Source: Bacillota bacterium (lineage in GTDB: Bacteria > Bacillota > UBA4882 > UBA8346). Taken from it: DNA of 64,000 nucleotides. Shown piece after piece: positions 8,466-17,292 of the stretch; the stretch's first letter is position 1; each line of letters opens with the position of its first letter. The DNA lies in contig JAEYGI010000025.1 of NCBI GenBank assembly GCA_023402395.1, positions 22,347 through 86,346 on the forward strand, given 5' to 3'. The position numbers and the translations under genes were made by a program. The notes below the pieces were generated by a model. That model ran no database searches and was not told where the DNA came from. It saw only the letters and a program-made list of their open reading frames with translations.

Positions 8466-10157
8466 CTATAGCCTCCTGGTCTTGATCAGATAGACGATCA
8501 GCCCCACGATCACCAGCAACGCTAGGCCGGTTTCGATTTTCAGGGCATTGACGCGGTTCAGCTCGGCCACGATGCCGCCGATCCCCGAGCCGATGATCAC
8601 CCCGGCAATGATAATGCTCACCGCCAGCACAATGATGCTAAAGGTAATCCGGTTGGCGACCCGGGTCAGCCGTTCCAGCCACTCCTCCCCATCCGTCAGG
8701 CGGAACTGGATCATATAATCCCGTTCCTCCAACTTTGTCAGGAAATTGGCCAGAAATCCCGGCAACCGCCGCGCCAATAGCCCAACGTTCAGCAACTCTC
8801 CCAAGGCCTGCCGCCGGAGCCGGGCCGGGCTCAGGTTAGCCAGCAGCAGGCGGCGGGTAATCGGCTCGGCGATCTCCAGAATGGAGAGTTCCGGGTCAAG
8901 CCGCTCCACCAAACCTTCCAAGGTAATCAGGGTCTTGCCAAGGATCGCGAAATCCTGAGGAATCCCCAGCCGGAACGCATAAGCCAGGCCGAACAGTTCG
9001 CGGAGCGCTTCGCCGACTTTAATCCGGTTAACGGCCAAGCTCAGATACTTCTCACGGATCCGGCCCACCTCCCGCTCTAGGCGGCGGAGGTTCAGGGTCC
9101 GGTCGCGGGGGAGATCGAGATCGATCAGGGCCTGGACCACCAGCCGGTCATTGCCGAAGGTCAGCCCGGCCAGGACGTTGAGGAATTCGCCCCGCCGTTC
9201 CTCGCTGAGCCGGCCGACCATTCCCAGATCGAGCAGGGCGATTTTGTCGCCGGCCAGGGCCATCAGATTGCCGGGATGGGGATCGGCATGAAAAAACCCG
9301 TCGCGCAGGATCTGATAGAGCAGGGAATGGGCCAGGCGCCGGGCCACCACCCGGCAATCAATCCCGGCTCCGGCCAGCGCCACCGGGTCGCTCAAGGCCA
9401 GGCCGTCGATGAACTCCATGGTCAGCACGCGCCGGGAACTGTGGCTCCAATAAATCGCCGGAACGCAAACGGTTGGATCGCGGGCCAGATTTTCCCGGAA
9501 AACGGCGGCGTTTTGGGCTTCAATCCGGAAGTCCAGCTCATTCCGGAGAATCGCCTCGAACTCGGCCACCATCGGGCCGAACTCGTACAATTTGCCGTAT
9601 TTGGTCCGGCGGTCCATGAATCCGGCCAAATCCTCCAGGATCCGCAGGTCCTGATCGATGATCCGCTCGATCCCCGGCCGCTGCACCTTCACGACCACTC
9701 GTTCCCCGCCGGGGAGCCGGGCCAGGTGTACCTGGGCGATGGAGGCCGCGGCCAGCGGTTCCCCGGTGAACTCCTCAAACAAGCAGGCCAGTTCCATTCC
9801 GAACTCGCCCTCGATCACCGCCCGGACCTCGCCGAAACCAATGGCCGGCACCGCGTCGCGCAGCTTCTCCAATTCCAGCGCCACCTCGGCCGGGAGCAGC
9901 CCCGGCTTGACGCTGAGCAATTGGCCGATCTTGATGAAGGCCGGCCCCAGCTCCTCCAAGGCCCGGCGAAACCGTTCGCCCGGGGTCAGCCGCTCGGTAT
10001 CGTCCGCCGCGGGCCGCCGCGGCAGTTTCAAATAATTGAGGATCCCCAACTGGTCAAGGAGCGCGCCGAAACCGTGCTTCATAAAAACGGAAACGATCTG
10101 CCTGTACCGGGGCAGGTTTTTGATCTGGCGGAGAGGGTTCAACCGATCACAACCCAA
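8466..10157 (-). CDS. ABC1/UbiB-family atypical kinase
   Basis: A 563-aa member of the ABC1/AarF/UbiB protein-kinase-like family. It carries the family signature KIGQLLSVKP (KxGQ motif, about residues 76-79), the Ala-rich loop PLAAASIAQVHLA in place of a glycine loop, VVVKVQRPGI with the ATP-binding Lys, HADPHPGNLM as the catalytic segment and DLGMVG as the metal-binding DFG equivalent. Two C-terminal TM helices (around 505-530 and 540-558) anchor it in the membrane. Relatives support isoprenoid-quinone synthesis or lipid homeostasis, with ATPase rather than protein-kinase activity in those tested. No quinone gene is nearby. The start is uncertain: TTG at 10157 or TTG at 10142, neither with a good ribosome binding site. 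Confidence 0.92.
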   Translation of the reverse strand: MGCDRLNPLRQIKNLPRYRQIVSVFMKHGFGALLDQLGILNYLKLPRRPAADDTERLTPGERFRRALEELGPAFIKIGQLLSVKPGLLPAEVALELEKLRDAVPAIGFGEVRAVIEGEFGMELACLFEEFTGEPLAAASIAQVHLARLPGGERVVVKVQRPGIERIIDQDLRILEDLAGFMDRRTKYGKLYEFGPMVAEFEAILRNELDFRIEAQNAAVFRENLARDPTVCVPAIYWSHSSRRVLTMEFIDGLALSDPVALAGAGIDCRVVARRLAHSLLYQILRDGFFHADPHPGNLMALAGDKIALLDLGMVGRLSEERRGEFLNVLAGLTFGNDRLVVQALIDLDLPRDRTLNLRRLEREVGRIREKYLSLAVNRIKVGEALRELFGLAYAFRLGIPQDFAILGKTLITLEGLVERLDPELSILEIAEPITRRLLLANLSPARLRRQALGELLNVGLLARRLPGFLANFLTKLEERDYMIQFRLTDGEEWLERLTRVANRITFSIIVLAVSIIIAGVIIGSGIGGIVAELNRVNALKIETGLALLVIVGLIVYLIKTRRL

Positions 10158-10313
10158 ATGAAAGAGTCTCGATCCATTGTGCCTCGCCGGCCGGGATGTT
10201 ATGCCGGGACCTCCGGCGCCGAAAAGTGAAGATTTTTCTAGAAAAAGGCAGGAAAAAGTTTACATCCGGTAGAATGTATCCAGAAACGAAGCCACCGTCA
10301 AGGAGAGTCCTTC

Positions 10314-11102
10314 ATGATCAACCGCCAGCAATTGATCGATTGTGAAATCCGCTTCCCGGCCCAGTTTTCCGATCTGACCGTCCAGCCCTTTGGATTGATG
10401 TTTTGCGATCCGGACAATCCCCTGTCCCATGACAGCAATCACGCGGTGCTCCTGCACCCGGGCCCCGACCCGGAACCGGCCGTCGCCGCGATCATCTCTT
10501 TTTATCAGCAACGGGGGATTCAGCCGATGATTTACCCTTCCTTCCAGCCGGGGGAACTGGGAAGCCTGGCGCCGGTGCTGGAGCGGCTCGGATTCCGGAT
10601 TACCATTTTCGACGTGATCTATATGTTCCGGAGGACGCCGTCGCGAATCACGCCTATTCCCGAACTGGAAGTGAAGCGTCTCGAAGCGGTCGGGCCGGGC
10701 CTGGAGGAGTTAATTCATTCCGAGAACCCGTTCGATCAATGGACCGCGCCGCGGCTCCGGCGGCACCTCGCCTCCGATCGCTTTCACCTGCTGGCCGGGT
10801 TCGTCGATGGCCGGCTGGCGACCGTTGCTTCGGTCAATCTGCTCGATGGCCATTCCCGGGTCGACGACCTGCTGACTCACGGCATTTTTAAAGGCCAGGG
10901 CTACGGGCGGTCGCTCCTGCATCATTTGATCGGCTATCACGACCGGATCTCAGCGAACCTCCTGTACCTGTACACCGCCAATTCGGCCGCGATCCGGGCT
11001 TACCGGGACGCGGGGTTCGTGGAGCTTCCGAAGCAGTTGCCGGGCTGGAGCGCCCGGATGGAGCCGTCCAACCTGATCTATATGCACCACAATAAACCAT
11101 GA
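10314..11102 (+). CDS. GNAT-family N-acetyltransferase
   Basis: A 262-aa protein. The first half (to about 120) is a divergent domain found in two-part acetyltransferases. The second half is a GNAT fold with the acetyl-CoA loop GQGYGRSLLHHL (Q/RxxGxG/A pattern) and the C-terminal NSAAIRAYRDAGFVE motif. The likely reaction is acetyl transfer from acetyl-CoA to an amine; the substrate cannot be deduced. AAGGAGAG lies upstream of the ATG. It is divergent from the UbiB-type gene and convergent with adenine deaminase, so it is probably a single-gene transcript. Confidence 0.85.
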   Translation: MINRQQLIDCEIRFPAQFSDLTVQPFGLMFCDPDNPLSHDSNHAVLLHPGPDPEPAVAAIISFYQQRGIQPMIYPSFQPGELGSLAPVLERLGFRITIFDVIYMFRRTPSRITPIPELEVKRLEAVGPGLEELIHSENPFDQWTAPRLRRHLASDRFHLLAGFVDGRLATVASVNLLDGHSRVDDLLTHGIFKGQGYGRSLLHHLIGYHDRISANLLYLYTANSAAIRAYRDAGFVELPKQLPGWSARMEPSNLIYMHHNKP

Positions 11103-11152
11103 AGCAATTGCCGCGCGCTTAGCAGCGCGCTTTACGGGGGCGGGCCCCGATC

Positions 11153-12790
11153 TTACTCGAACAACTCCGTGAAAGCGAAGCGCTTCGCGTCAAACAACCC
11201 CCTGTCGCTGAGCTTCAACTCCGGGATCACCAGCAGCGCCATGAAAGAGAGGGTCATGAACGGATCGGGCAGCGGCGAGCCCAGTTCCCGGGCACGGGCG
11301 GCCATCCTCCGGTATTGGGCGGCCACGGTCCGGCCCTCCTCGTAGCTCATCAGCCCGGCGACGGGCAGCGGCAGGATCGCCTCGAAATCATCGGAGACCA
11401 CCGCCAGCCCGCCCTGATGCTCGATGATCAGATTGACCGCCCGGGCCAGATCGCGATCCGTGGCTCCGACCGTCACGATGTTGTGGGAATCGTGGGCCAC
11501 CGAGGAGGCGATCGCCCCCTTGCGCAGGCCGAAGTTTTTGACGAAGCCGAGCGCCGGCACAGCGTCGCGATACCGGTTGACCACGGCGATCTTCAGCAGA
11601 TCCCGGCCCGGATCGGCCACGGCCTCCCCTCCGGCGATCGCCGGCTCGATCCGGAGCCGGCCGGTGATTAGCTCGCCGGGATAAACCTCGATCACATTCA
11701 GTTGGCCCGGCCGGGCCGGGACGGCGAAATCCGGGGCGGCCTTCGGGCCGATGCGGAAATTATTGATGGACCGGGAGGGGATCCGGGGCAGGAGGCTGGC
11801 GCCGGCCTCGGCCACCAGCCGGCCGCCGATATAAGTCGCCAGGATGGTAAACCGCTCAAAATCGTCGATCACGATCAAATCGGCCGGGTCGCCCGGCCGC
11901 AGCAGGCCGACCTCCAGGCCGTAATGGAACACGGGATTGGCCGAGGCGCAGCGGAGCACCTTGAACCGGTCATGGCCGGCGGCCAGCGCCAGCTTGACTA
12001 GGTGATCGATATGTCCCTCGGCCAGTTCGTCGGGGTGCCGGTCATCGGTGCAGAACATGCACTGGCTCGGATAGCGGTCGATCAGGGGATGCAGCGCGGC
12101 GAAGTTTTTGGCGGCCGAACCCTCCCGGATCTGCACCTTCATTCCGGCGGCGGCCTTTTCCAGCCCTTCTTCCAGCGTATAGGCTTCGTGATCGGTGGTA
12201 ATCCCCGCGCCGTAATAGGCCATAAGCTCCGGCCCGCGCAAGCCGGGCGCGTGGCCGTCCACCGGCCGCCCGTAGCGGCGGGCCACGGCCAGCCGCGCCA
12301 AAACCTCCGGGTCGCCGGCCAGGACTCCGGGATAGTTCATCATCTCGCCCAGAAATTTGAGGCCATCCTCGCGAAACAAGCTCTCAATCTCGGCCGTTCC
12401 CAGCCCGGCTCCGGCGGTCTCAAACCCGGTGGCCGGAACACAGGAAGGCGCGCCGAAGTAAAATTTGAACGGCGTCTGCCGTCCGTTTTCGACCATGTAC
12501 CGGACCCCGGCAATGCCGAGGACGTTGGCGATCTCATGGGGATCGGCCAGCACCGCCACAGTGCCCCGGGCCGAGGCCAGCCGGGCGTATTCGGCCGGCG
12601 GCAGCATTGAACTTTCGATATGCACGTGGCTGTCGACCAGTCCCGGCAGCAGATAGCGGTCATAGCGCCGCCCCGGCTCCCGCCGGATCCGGACGATCCG
12701 GCCGCCGGCCACCTCCACCACGCCGGGCTCGATGGTCTCTCCGAGGATATCGACGATGTTTCCCCCAATGGCAACGGTCGTTTCAGTCAT
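11153..12790 (-). CDS. ade: Adenine deaminase
   Basis: A 545-aa amidohydrolase that converts adenine to hypoxanthine and ammonia in purine salvage. Diagnostic segments: LPGLVDSHVHIESSML (metal-binding HxH with the ESS of adenine deaminases), ADPHEIANVLG, PVDGHAPGL, ITTDHEAY and FCTDDRHPDEL, followed by the C-terminal domain with SVAHDSHNIVTVGA. Length suits the bacterial Ade family. I chose the ATG at 12790, with GGAGG five bases upstream, over an in-frame extension to 12841. A sigma-A-like promoter and a leader with a small hairpin precede it (see 12904-12961). It stands alone, convergent with the acetyltransferase. Confidence 0.95.
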   Translation of the reverse strand: MTETTVAIGGNIVDILGETIEPGVVEVAGGRIVRIRREPGRRYDRYLLPGLVDSHVHIESSMLPPAEYARLASARGTVAVLADPHEIANVLGIAGVRYMVENGRQTPFKFYFGAPSCVPATGFETAGAGLGTAEIESLFREDGLKFLGEMMNYPGVLAGDPEVLARLAVARRYGRPVDGHAPGLRGPELMAYYGAGITTDHEAYTLEEGLEKAAAGMKVQIREGSAAKNFAALHPLIDRYPSQCMFCTDDRHPDELAEGHIDHLVKLALAAGHDRFKVLRCASANPVFHYGLEVGLLRPGDPADLIVIDDFERFTILATYIGGRLVAEAGASLLPRIPSRSINNFRIGPKAAPDFAVPARPGQLNVIEVYPGELITGRLRIEPAIAGGEAVADPGRDLLKIAVVNRYRDAVPALGFVKNFGLRKGAIASSVAHDSHNIVTVGATDRDLARAVNLIIEHQGGLAVVSDDFEAILPLPVAGLMSYEEGRTVAAQYRRMAARARELGSPLPDPFMTLSFMALLVIPELKLSDRGLFDAKRFAFTELFE

Positions 12791-12903
12791 GGCTTCCTCC
12801 CACGGCTTGTGCCCGTAATCCTTTTTCCGGATATAAAGCACAAGCTAATATGTAACCTCACGGCACAATAACCATAGGTTGTGGTGGTTTCGAATACCCG
12901 CCC

Positions 12904-12961
12904 GGACTCCCAGTCCTCAAACTCTTGCCTATAATGATACCAAAATATAGTATTTTTTCAA
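12904..12961 (-). promoter_or_regulatory. Promoter and hairpin leader of adenine deaminase
   Basis: On the minus strand, TTGAAA (12956-12961) and TATCAT (12934-12939) are 16 bases apart, each 5 of 6 to consensus. The transcript would have a leader of about 135 bases, starting near 12927. It includes a GGACT-GGG-AGTCC hairpin (12904-12916) and a CACAA/TTGTG pair near 12863-12882. It does not match the purine-riboswitch core as I know it. The remaining sequence, from 12962 to the next gene at 13302, shows nothing that I can name. Confidence 0.5.
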
Positions 12962-13301
12962 TCGCCAATTCCGCCGGAGCCGGAAAAAACCGAACTAGCC
13001 CCGATTATGCCCGTTGGTGCGTCCAGACGGTAATTTCAGCGCCGGAAACTTCTCTTCCGCGCCAAAAAATTCCCTCCAGAACCGCGGTACAGATAATTTT
13101 CGGCATCGGAAATCCGTTTTTCGTTAAAAACCAATAGTTTATGGAAGATAATTACTTCCCCGGGCCGCCGGAAAAGCTGACGCGATACCAACGCTTATAC
13201 ACCGGGTCTCAATTCTTTCGCGCGTTAAGGAAACCGGCCGCAGGGAAATCGCTTCCGGGAAAGAATATAACTCATTATCCCATTTATAAGGAGCGCGTTT
13301 C

Positions 13302-14138
13302 ATGCTTGCCAACTACCACACCCACTGCGCGTTCGATCACGGGGCCGGACCGCCGGAGGAGTATGTCCGGGCCGCGCTGGCCAGGGGCCTGCGGGCGCTC
13401 GGCTTCTCCTGCCACGCCCCGGCCCCGTGCCCGACCGACTGGAACATGCCCGAGGAGCGGGCTTTCGATTATTTGCGGGAGATCAAGCGCTTGAAAGAGG
13501 CCTACCGGGGGCGGATCGAGATTTACGCCGGCATGGAGATCGATTACTTTCCCAGGGATGAGCGGCAAATCTTCACCAAGTATCCGCTCGATTACCGGAT
13601 CGGGTCGGTTCACAACGTGACCGATCCCGCCTCCGGCCGCTATTTCGGGATCGACAACACCGACGCCGAGTTCCGGGAGGCGCTTGAAGTTTGCTTCGCC
13701 GGAGATATCCGGGCCTTTGCCGCCGAATACTACGGCCTGCTCCGCCGGATGCTCCGGGAGGAGCGCCCCGAAATCATCGGCCATTTCGACCTGATCAAAA
13801 AAATGAACCGGGACGGCCGGTATTTTAACGAGCAGTCCGCCTGGTACCGGGAGCTGGCCTACGGGGCGCTCCGTGACGCCGCCGCGGCCGGCGCCGTTCT
13901 GGAAGTGAACACCGGGGGCCTGAACCGGGGCAGCACGGCCGAATATTATCCCAGCCCCTGGATTTTAGCGGAAGCCGGCCGGCTCGGGATTCCGGTCCAT
14001 TTCGGCTCCGACGCCCATCTCCCGGAGCACCTGGACGGGTATTATCCCGAAGCCGTGGCCGGAATGAAAGCCGCCGGCTACACGACGCAACGGGTTCTGC
14101 TCGGCGGCGGGTGGATTGAGGTTGATTTGGGGGATTGA
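13302..14138 (+). CDS. hisK: Histidinol-phosphatase, PHP family
   Basis: A 278-aa PHP-fold phosphoesterase that probably dephosphorylates L-histidinol phosphate in histidine synthesis. Visible metal ligands: HTH (residues 6-8) near the start, the H of SCHAP, the E of GMEIDY, GSVHN, GHFDLIKK and the final SDAHLPEHL. Length and the YRIGSVH and GHFDLI segments match HisJ/HisK-type histidinol phosphatases better than DNA-polymerase-type PHP domains. AAGGAG precedes the ATG by a slightly long spacer. No other his gene is in the window, so the histidine assignment rests on family resemblance; related PHP phosphatases act on other phosphoesters. Confidence 0.85.
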   Translation: MLANYHTHCAFDHGAGPPEEYVRAALARGLRALGFSCHAPAPCPTDWNMPEERAFDYLREIKRLKEAYRGRIEIYAGMEIDYFPRDERQIFTKYPLDYRIGSVHNVTDPASGRYFGIDNTDAEFREALEVCFAGDIRAFAAEYYGLLRRMLREERPEIIGHFDLIKKMNRDGRYFNEQSAWYRELAYGALRDAAAAGAVLEVNTGGLNRGSTAEYYPSPWILAEAGRLGIPVHFGSDAHLPEHLDGYYPEAVAGMKAAGYTTQRVLLGGGWIEVDLGD

Positions 14139-14173
14139 GGAGTTCATTTTTGCCTGGGAAAGCTGCAAATAAA

Positions 14174-14255
14174 ACAACTCACCGGCCAACCCTCTTCCTG
14201 GATAAGAAGGCCAGCCACCGGCATTCATGGCTTGAACGCCGGATGGGTGAGTTGT
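14174..14255 (+). ncRNA. Predicted three-way-junction RNA element
   Basis: A perfect 10-bp stem (ACAACTCACC at 14174-14183 with GGTGAGTTGT at 14246-14255) encloses two hairpins. The first is based on CTTC/GAAG with GGCC/GGCC (14184-14212). The second is CCGGC/GCCGG with an inner TTCA/TGAA (14218-14242). A further hairpin, AGCGAAT/ATTCGCT, follows at 14257-14285. It lies 35 bases after the histidinol-phosphatase stop, with no coding role visible. The strand is a guess because the stems fold both ways. No known RNA family came to mind. The rest of 14139-14612 shows nothing else. Confidence 0.45.
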
Positions 14256-14612
14256 AAGCGAATTGGAATATTTGTTTGATTCGCTCTTTATCGTTATATT
14301 CCTCCAATTTTAAGAAAAATGTTCTTTCCAATTAAAATTTAGGTTAAAAATGAGGGCTTGGTCGCTGGCGCTTACCCGATCCGGCCCGGACGGAAGCGAA
14401 ATTCACCGGTTGAGAGGCGGCCGGGCCGGCCGGAATTGCCGCCGAAGCGCGGCTCCCGAAATTTTTTGGAATCCGGATGGAATTAGAAAGGGTTTTCCTC
14501 CTCGAAGTTGAAATTTATACTTATTACTTAAATTACTTACGAAGGACTATAAATTAAAAACGCCAGCCTGAACTGTTGGGCGCGGCAATACGGATGGAAC
14601 AGGGGTACAACC

Positions 14613-15134
14613 GTGGTATTACACCGTTTTAAAACAATTTACGCGATCCTCGGCGCGATAGGGCTGACCGTCGCCGGCATCGGATTGATCGTGGCGGTAG
14701 TCAATGCCACCCGCCCCCGGCCGCTACCTGCGGTCAAAACGGTGCCGGCCGATAAGTCCAAGTTGTCGATTGATCTCAGCTCGCCCGAGAACACCATTCA
14801 AAGCTATATCAAGGGCTTGATACTCGGAGATAGGGACGGCGCGCTCCAGTGTTATAACCGCAAGGATTTTACGTTGCCGCAGCCGATTCCGATCAAAAGC
14901 TTCCAAATCGTCAAGCGGACCGTCTTCAACGCCGACCAGGCGGCCGAATGGAACGCCCGGGGAACCGATCCGCTGGTCAACGCCGGCGACGCCGTACTGT
15001 ACGTAAAGCAGGTTTACCTGGCCGGGCCCGATCCGTATCAGGACGAGCAGACCGGGGTTTTCATCTATTACTTGCGGCCGGGGGCCAACGGGCGCTGGAC
15101 CATCTTTACCCACCAGCCCGGCCCGCAAAGCTGA
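14613..15134 (+). CDS. Membrane-anchored protein, NTF2/DUF4878-like
   Basis: A 173-aa protein with one N-terminal TM helix (about 9-31) and a small exported domain. The segment SPENTIQSYIKGLILGDRDGALQCYN resembles the first helix of DUF4878/NTF2-like domains, which often occur in short exported proteins, and the end WTIFTHQPG is a typical last strand of that fold. Function unknown. The start is GTG at 14613, seven bases after AGGGG. A 24-codon membrane peptide gene follows about 100 bases downstream, and a terminator after that, so the two may be one transcript. Confidence 0.7.
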   Translation: MVLHRFKTIYAILGAIGLTVAGIGLIVAVVNATRPRPLPAVKTVPADKSKLSIDLSSPENTIQSYIKGLILGDRDGALQCYNRKDFTLPQPIPIKSFQIVKRTVFNADQAAEWNARGTDPLVNAGDAVLYVKQVYLAGPDPYQDEQTGVFIYYLRPGANGRWTIFTHQPGPQS

Positions 15135-15236
15135 TTGGACACGGGAGCCGATAGTCACATAATACCTTTGGCTTAACACCATCCGGCCCGCTTTCAAATA
15201 ATCTATTGTAAAAGCGCATGGCTGGAGGGAGTTATC

Positions 15237-15311
15237 TTGAAACGGGTACGCGCTAATCCCTACCTGCTGTTTCTGATTCTAATCCTATTGCTGCTGGTGT
15301 TTGACGACTGA
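15237..15311 (+). CDS. 24-residue hydrophobic membrane peptide
   Basis: A very short ORF starting with TTG, five bases after GGAGGGAG. The peptide is a basic head (MKRVRANP), one continuous hydrophobic helix of Leu, Ile, Phe and Val, and an acidic end (DD), which is the layout of single-pass small membrane proteins. It sits just before a rho-independent terminator. The good ribosome binding site and clean topology argue that it is real. Small hydrophobic proteins of this kind are common in spore-formers, but no function can be given. Confidence 0.5.
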   Translation: MKRVRANPYLLFLILILLLLVFDD

Positions 15312-15374
15312 GGCGGAACCGGAACATGCCGGCGCCGGCCCAAAATCACGATCTTAACAGATCACTGCTTATGA

Positions 15375-15407
15375 CAAAAACAGGGTATCCCCCCTGTTTT
15401 TTTATTT
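15375..15407 (+). terminator. Rho-independent terminator, probably bidirectional
   Basis: An ACAGGG/CCCTGT stem is followed by seven T and ATTTT on the plus strand. On the minus strand the same stem ends in TTTTTGTC. It closes the 14613/15237 transcript and may also stop transcription from the minus-strand deacetylase gene. Confidence 0.85.
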
Positions 15408-15481
15408 TCGGCTCTCCAAACTCTGTCCGCTCCTCCCCCACTGAACCGCTTCCATCCGGGGAAAAAGCGGGAACCAGTCAC

Positions 15482-15573
15482 CAGGAACCAGGAACCAGGA
15501 ACCAGGAACCAGGAGCCAGGAGCCAGGAGCCAGGAGCCAGGAGCCAGGAGCCAGGAACCAGGAACCAGGAACC
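15482..15573. repeat. Heptameric tandem repeat CCAGGAA/CCAGGAG
   Basis: Thirteen or so 7-bp units, identical in type to the array at 483-592, with an internal block where GGAACC has changed to GGAGCC. The array begins a few bases beyond the stop codon of the deacetylase gene (15580), so it forms the immediate 3' end of that gene. Confidence 0.9.
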
Positions 15574-15579
15574 AGAAAC

Positions 15580-17037
15580 TTACTCCTCGTCCCGTACCCG
15601 GATCAGCCGGGTTCCGGTCCGGTCGATCAGCCGCCAGTTCTGATAGGTCGAGGCGCTGACCAGGATGGAGCGGAACCGGGGCAGTCCGTCCAAGGGAAAG
15701 GAGATCTCCAGGTAGTTCCCGCCGATGGCGCACTGGGATCGTTCCGGCCGGGCGAGGCTGTCCGAGGTCATCGGCTGATAAACCAATTGCTCGCGCTCCA
15801 CCGTAAAAATGACCCGGCGGGTCGCGGTGCCGGGGCCGAAGAAGATCAGCCCCAGCAGATACCGGTACTCGCGGTGCGGCCGTTTGATGGTGGAAAGCCG
15901 GCAGGTCACAATCCCGTTCTCAATGGTCAGTTCCAGGCCGCGGATATCGGCCGGCCGGTTCACGTACCCGAGATAGACGTCGGAAAACGGATTGACGAAC
16001 TCGATATGGCCCTCCGGATAGATCTCACCGGCCTCCCGCTCCATTTCAAAGTCATGATACTCGGCGTACAACTCGTTTTGGCGGAGAAAGGAATCCAGGT
16101 AGACCTTCATTAGCCAATTCCGGTTCTGGCTGCGGTAAGCGGATAGCGCCCGCTCCTTGGCGGCCAGTTCGGAGGCGGTTCCCTCCAGGGAATACCAGAT
16201 CAGGTCCTCGGTCCCGAGCGCCTTGGGCGGACGCAGCCGCTGGCCTTTGAACCGGCCGGGCGGGGAGGGCCAGTTACCCCGGTGGACCAGGTAAATATAT
16301 TCGACCGCCTGGTAATCAAGGCGGGCGATGGCGTATTTGACGAAATTGTTGGTCACGAAGTGGTCGGGATGGCTGTCGTAGAAATGGGGGTAAACGACAT
16401 GGGTCGGCCGGAAGCGGCGCAGCGCCTTCTCAAAGTCCCCGACCATGGCGGCGCCCGTGAACGGACTGCCCGGCGTGAAGGAACCCGGGTAAAAAACGTA
16501 ATTACGCTTGCTGTAGGGGCTGGTAAAGGGCTTGTCCCCGTTCCAATGGGTGCTCCACAAATAAATGGACCCGCCGTCGGGGTAGCCGAGAAAGATCACA
16601 TCGCGGCCGGCCACGCCCAGCCGCCGGAGCGCCTTCAGGGATTCGGCCCGCCGCGTTCCGGCCTGCCGCAGGAAATGCTCGGGTCCGGGTTTGGTCAGGC
16701 TGTGAACCAGCCGATCCGCTTTGCCCACCCCGTCGCCGTAAGTGGTCAATACCACCTTGACCTGGCAGCCGTTTTGGACCAGCCTGGAGATGAGCAGGCC
16801 GCAGCCGGCGGTTTCATCGTCGGGATGGGGCACGAAGATCATGACCCGGCTGCCCGGCCCGGGAAGAGGCATCGGCCGCAGACGGATATTGTTGAAGACA
16901 TTGCCGAAAAACTCGCGGGAGATGAAGAAATCCAGAGCAGCCAAACCGTTCCAGCTGACGGCCAGACCCAGCAGAACCGCCAGGACCTGCCATCCAATCT
17001 TGCGAACGAGGGATATCCGGGATTGCGGCGAATACAT
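15580..17037 (-). CDS. Membrane-anchored PIG-L/LmbE-family deacetylase
   Basis: A 485-aa protein with an N-terminal TM helix (about 14-36) and a PIG-L domain. The zinc site is visible as PHPDDE (70-75) and the later HPDH of YDSHPDHF. PIG-L enzymes remove acetyl groups from N-acetylglucosamine-type sugars. Here the domain should face outside, because it follows a signal anchor. The C-terminal 150 residues form an additional beta-rich region of unknown role. I chose the ATG at 17037 (AGGGGGTGGG upstream) over 17061. It is divergent from a secreted-domain glycosyltransferase, which suggests that both act on one surface glycan; that link is inference. Confidence 0.85.
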   Translation of the reverse strand: MYSPQSRISLVRKIGWQVLAVLLGLAVSWNGLAALDFFISREFFGNVFNNIRLRPMPLPGPGSRVMIFVPHPDDETAGCGLLISRLVQNGCQVKVVLTTYGDGVGKADRLVHSLTKPGPEHFLRQAGTRRAESLKALRRLGVAGRDVIFLGYPDGGSIYLWSTHWNGDKPFTSPYSKRNYVFYPGSFTPGSPFTGAAMVGDFEKALRRFRPTHVVYPHFYDSHPDHFVTNNFVKYAIARLDYQAVEYIYLVHRGNWPSPPGRFKGQRLRPPKALGTEDLIWYSLEGTASELAAKERALSAYRSQNRNWLMKVYLDSFLRQNELYAEYHDFEMEREAGEIYPEGHIEFVNPFSDVYLGYVNRPADIRGLELTIENGIVTCRLSTIKRPHREYRYLLGLIFFGPGTATRRVIFTVEREQLVYQPMTSDSLARPERSQCAIGGNYLEISFPLDGLPRFRSILVSASTYQNWRLIDRTGTRLIRVRDEE

Positions 17038-17292
17038 GAGCCCACCCCCTGCGCCCTCCATTGGCTGATCTGCAATGAAACACCGGTTTCAGCCCCAATT
17101 ATATCATGTTCATTAAAAAATGTTACAAATTTGTTTCGATTTTGTTGGAATTTGTTTATAATAGACATATGCGACACATGGAGGCGGTCCGCCAAGGGCC
17201 GCTTTATTGCGCTACGCACCTGAAACCTTACGAATCGTGTCGCGCGGACTCCAGCGCAAACGATAACATTACGAGGATATGGGGGGATTTTT

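Noticed and set aside
12842..12960. Purine riboswitch upstream of adenine deaminase
   Set aside because: I looked for the conserved junction and loop strings of the family and did not find them.
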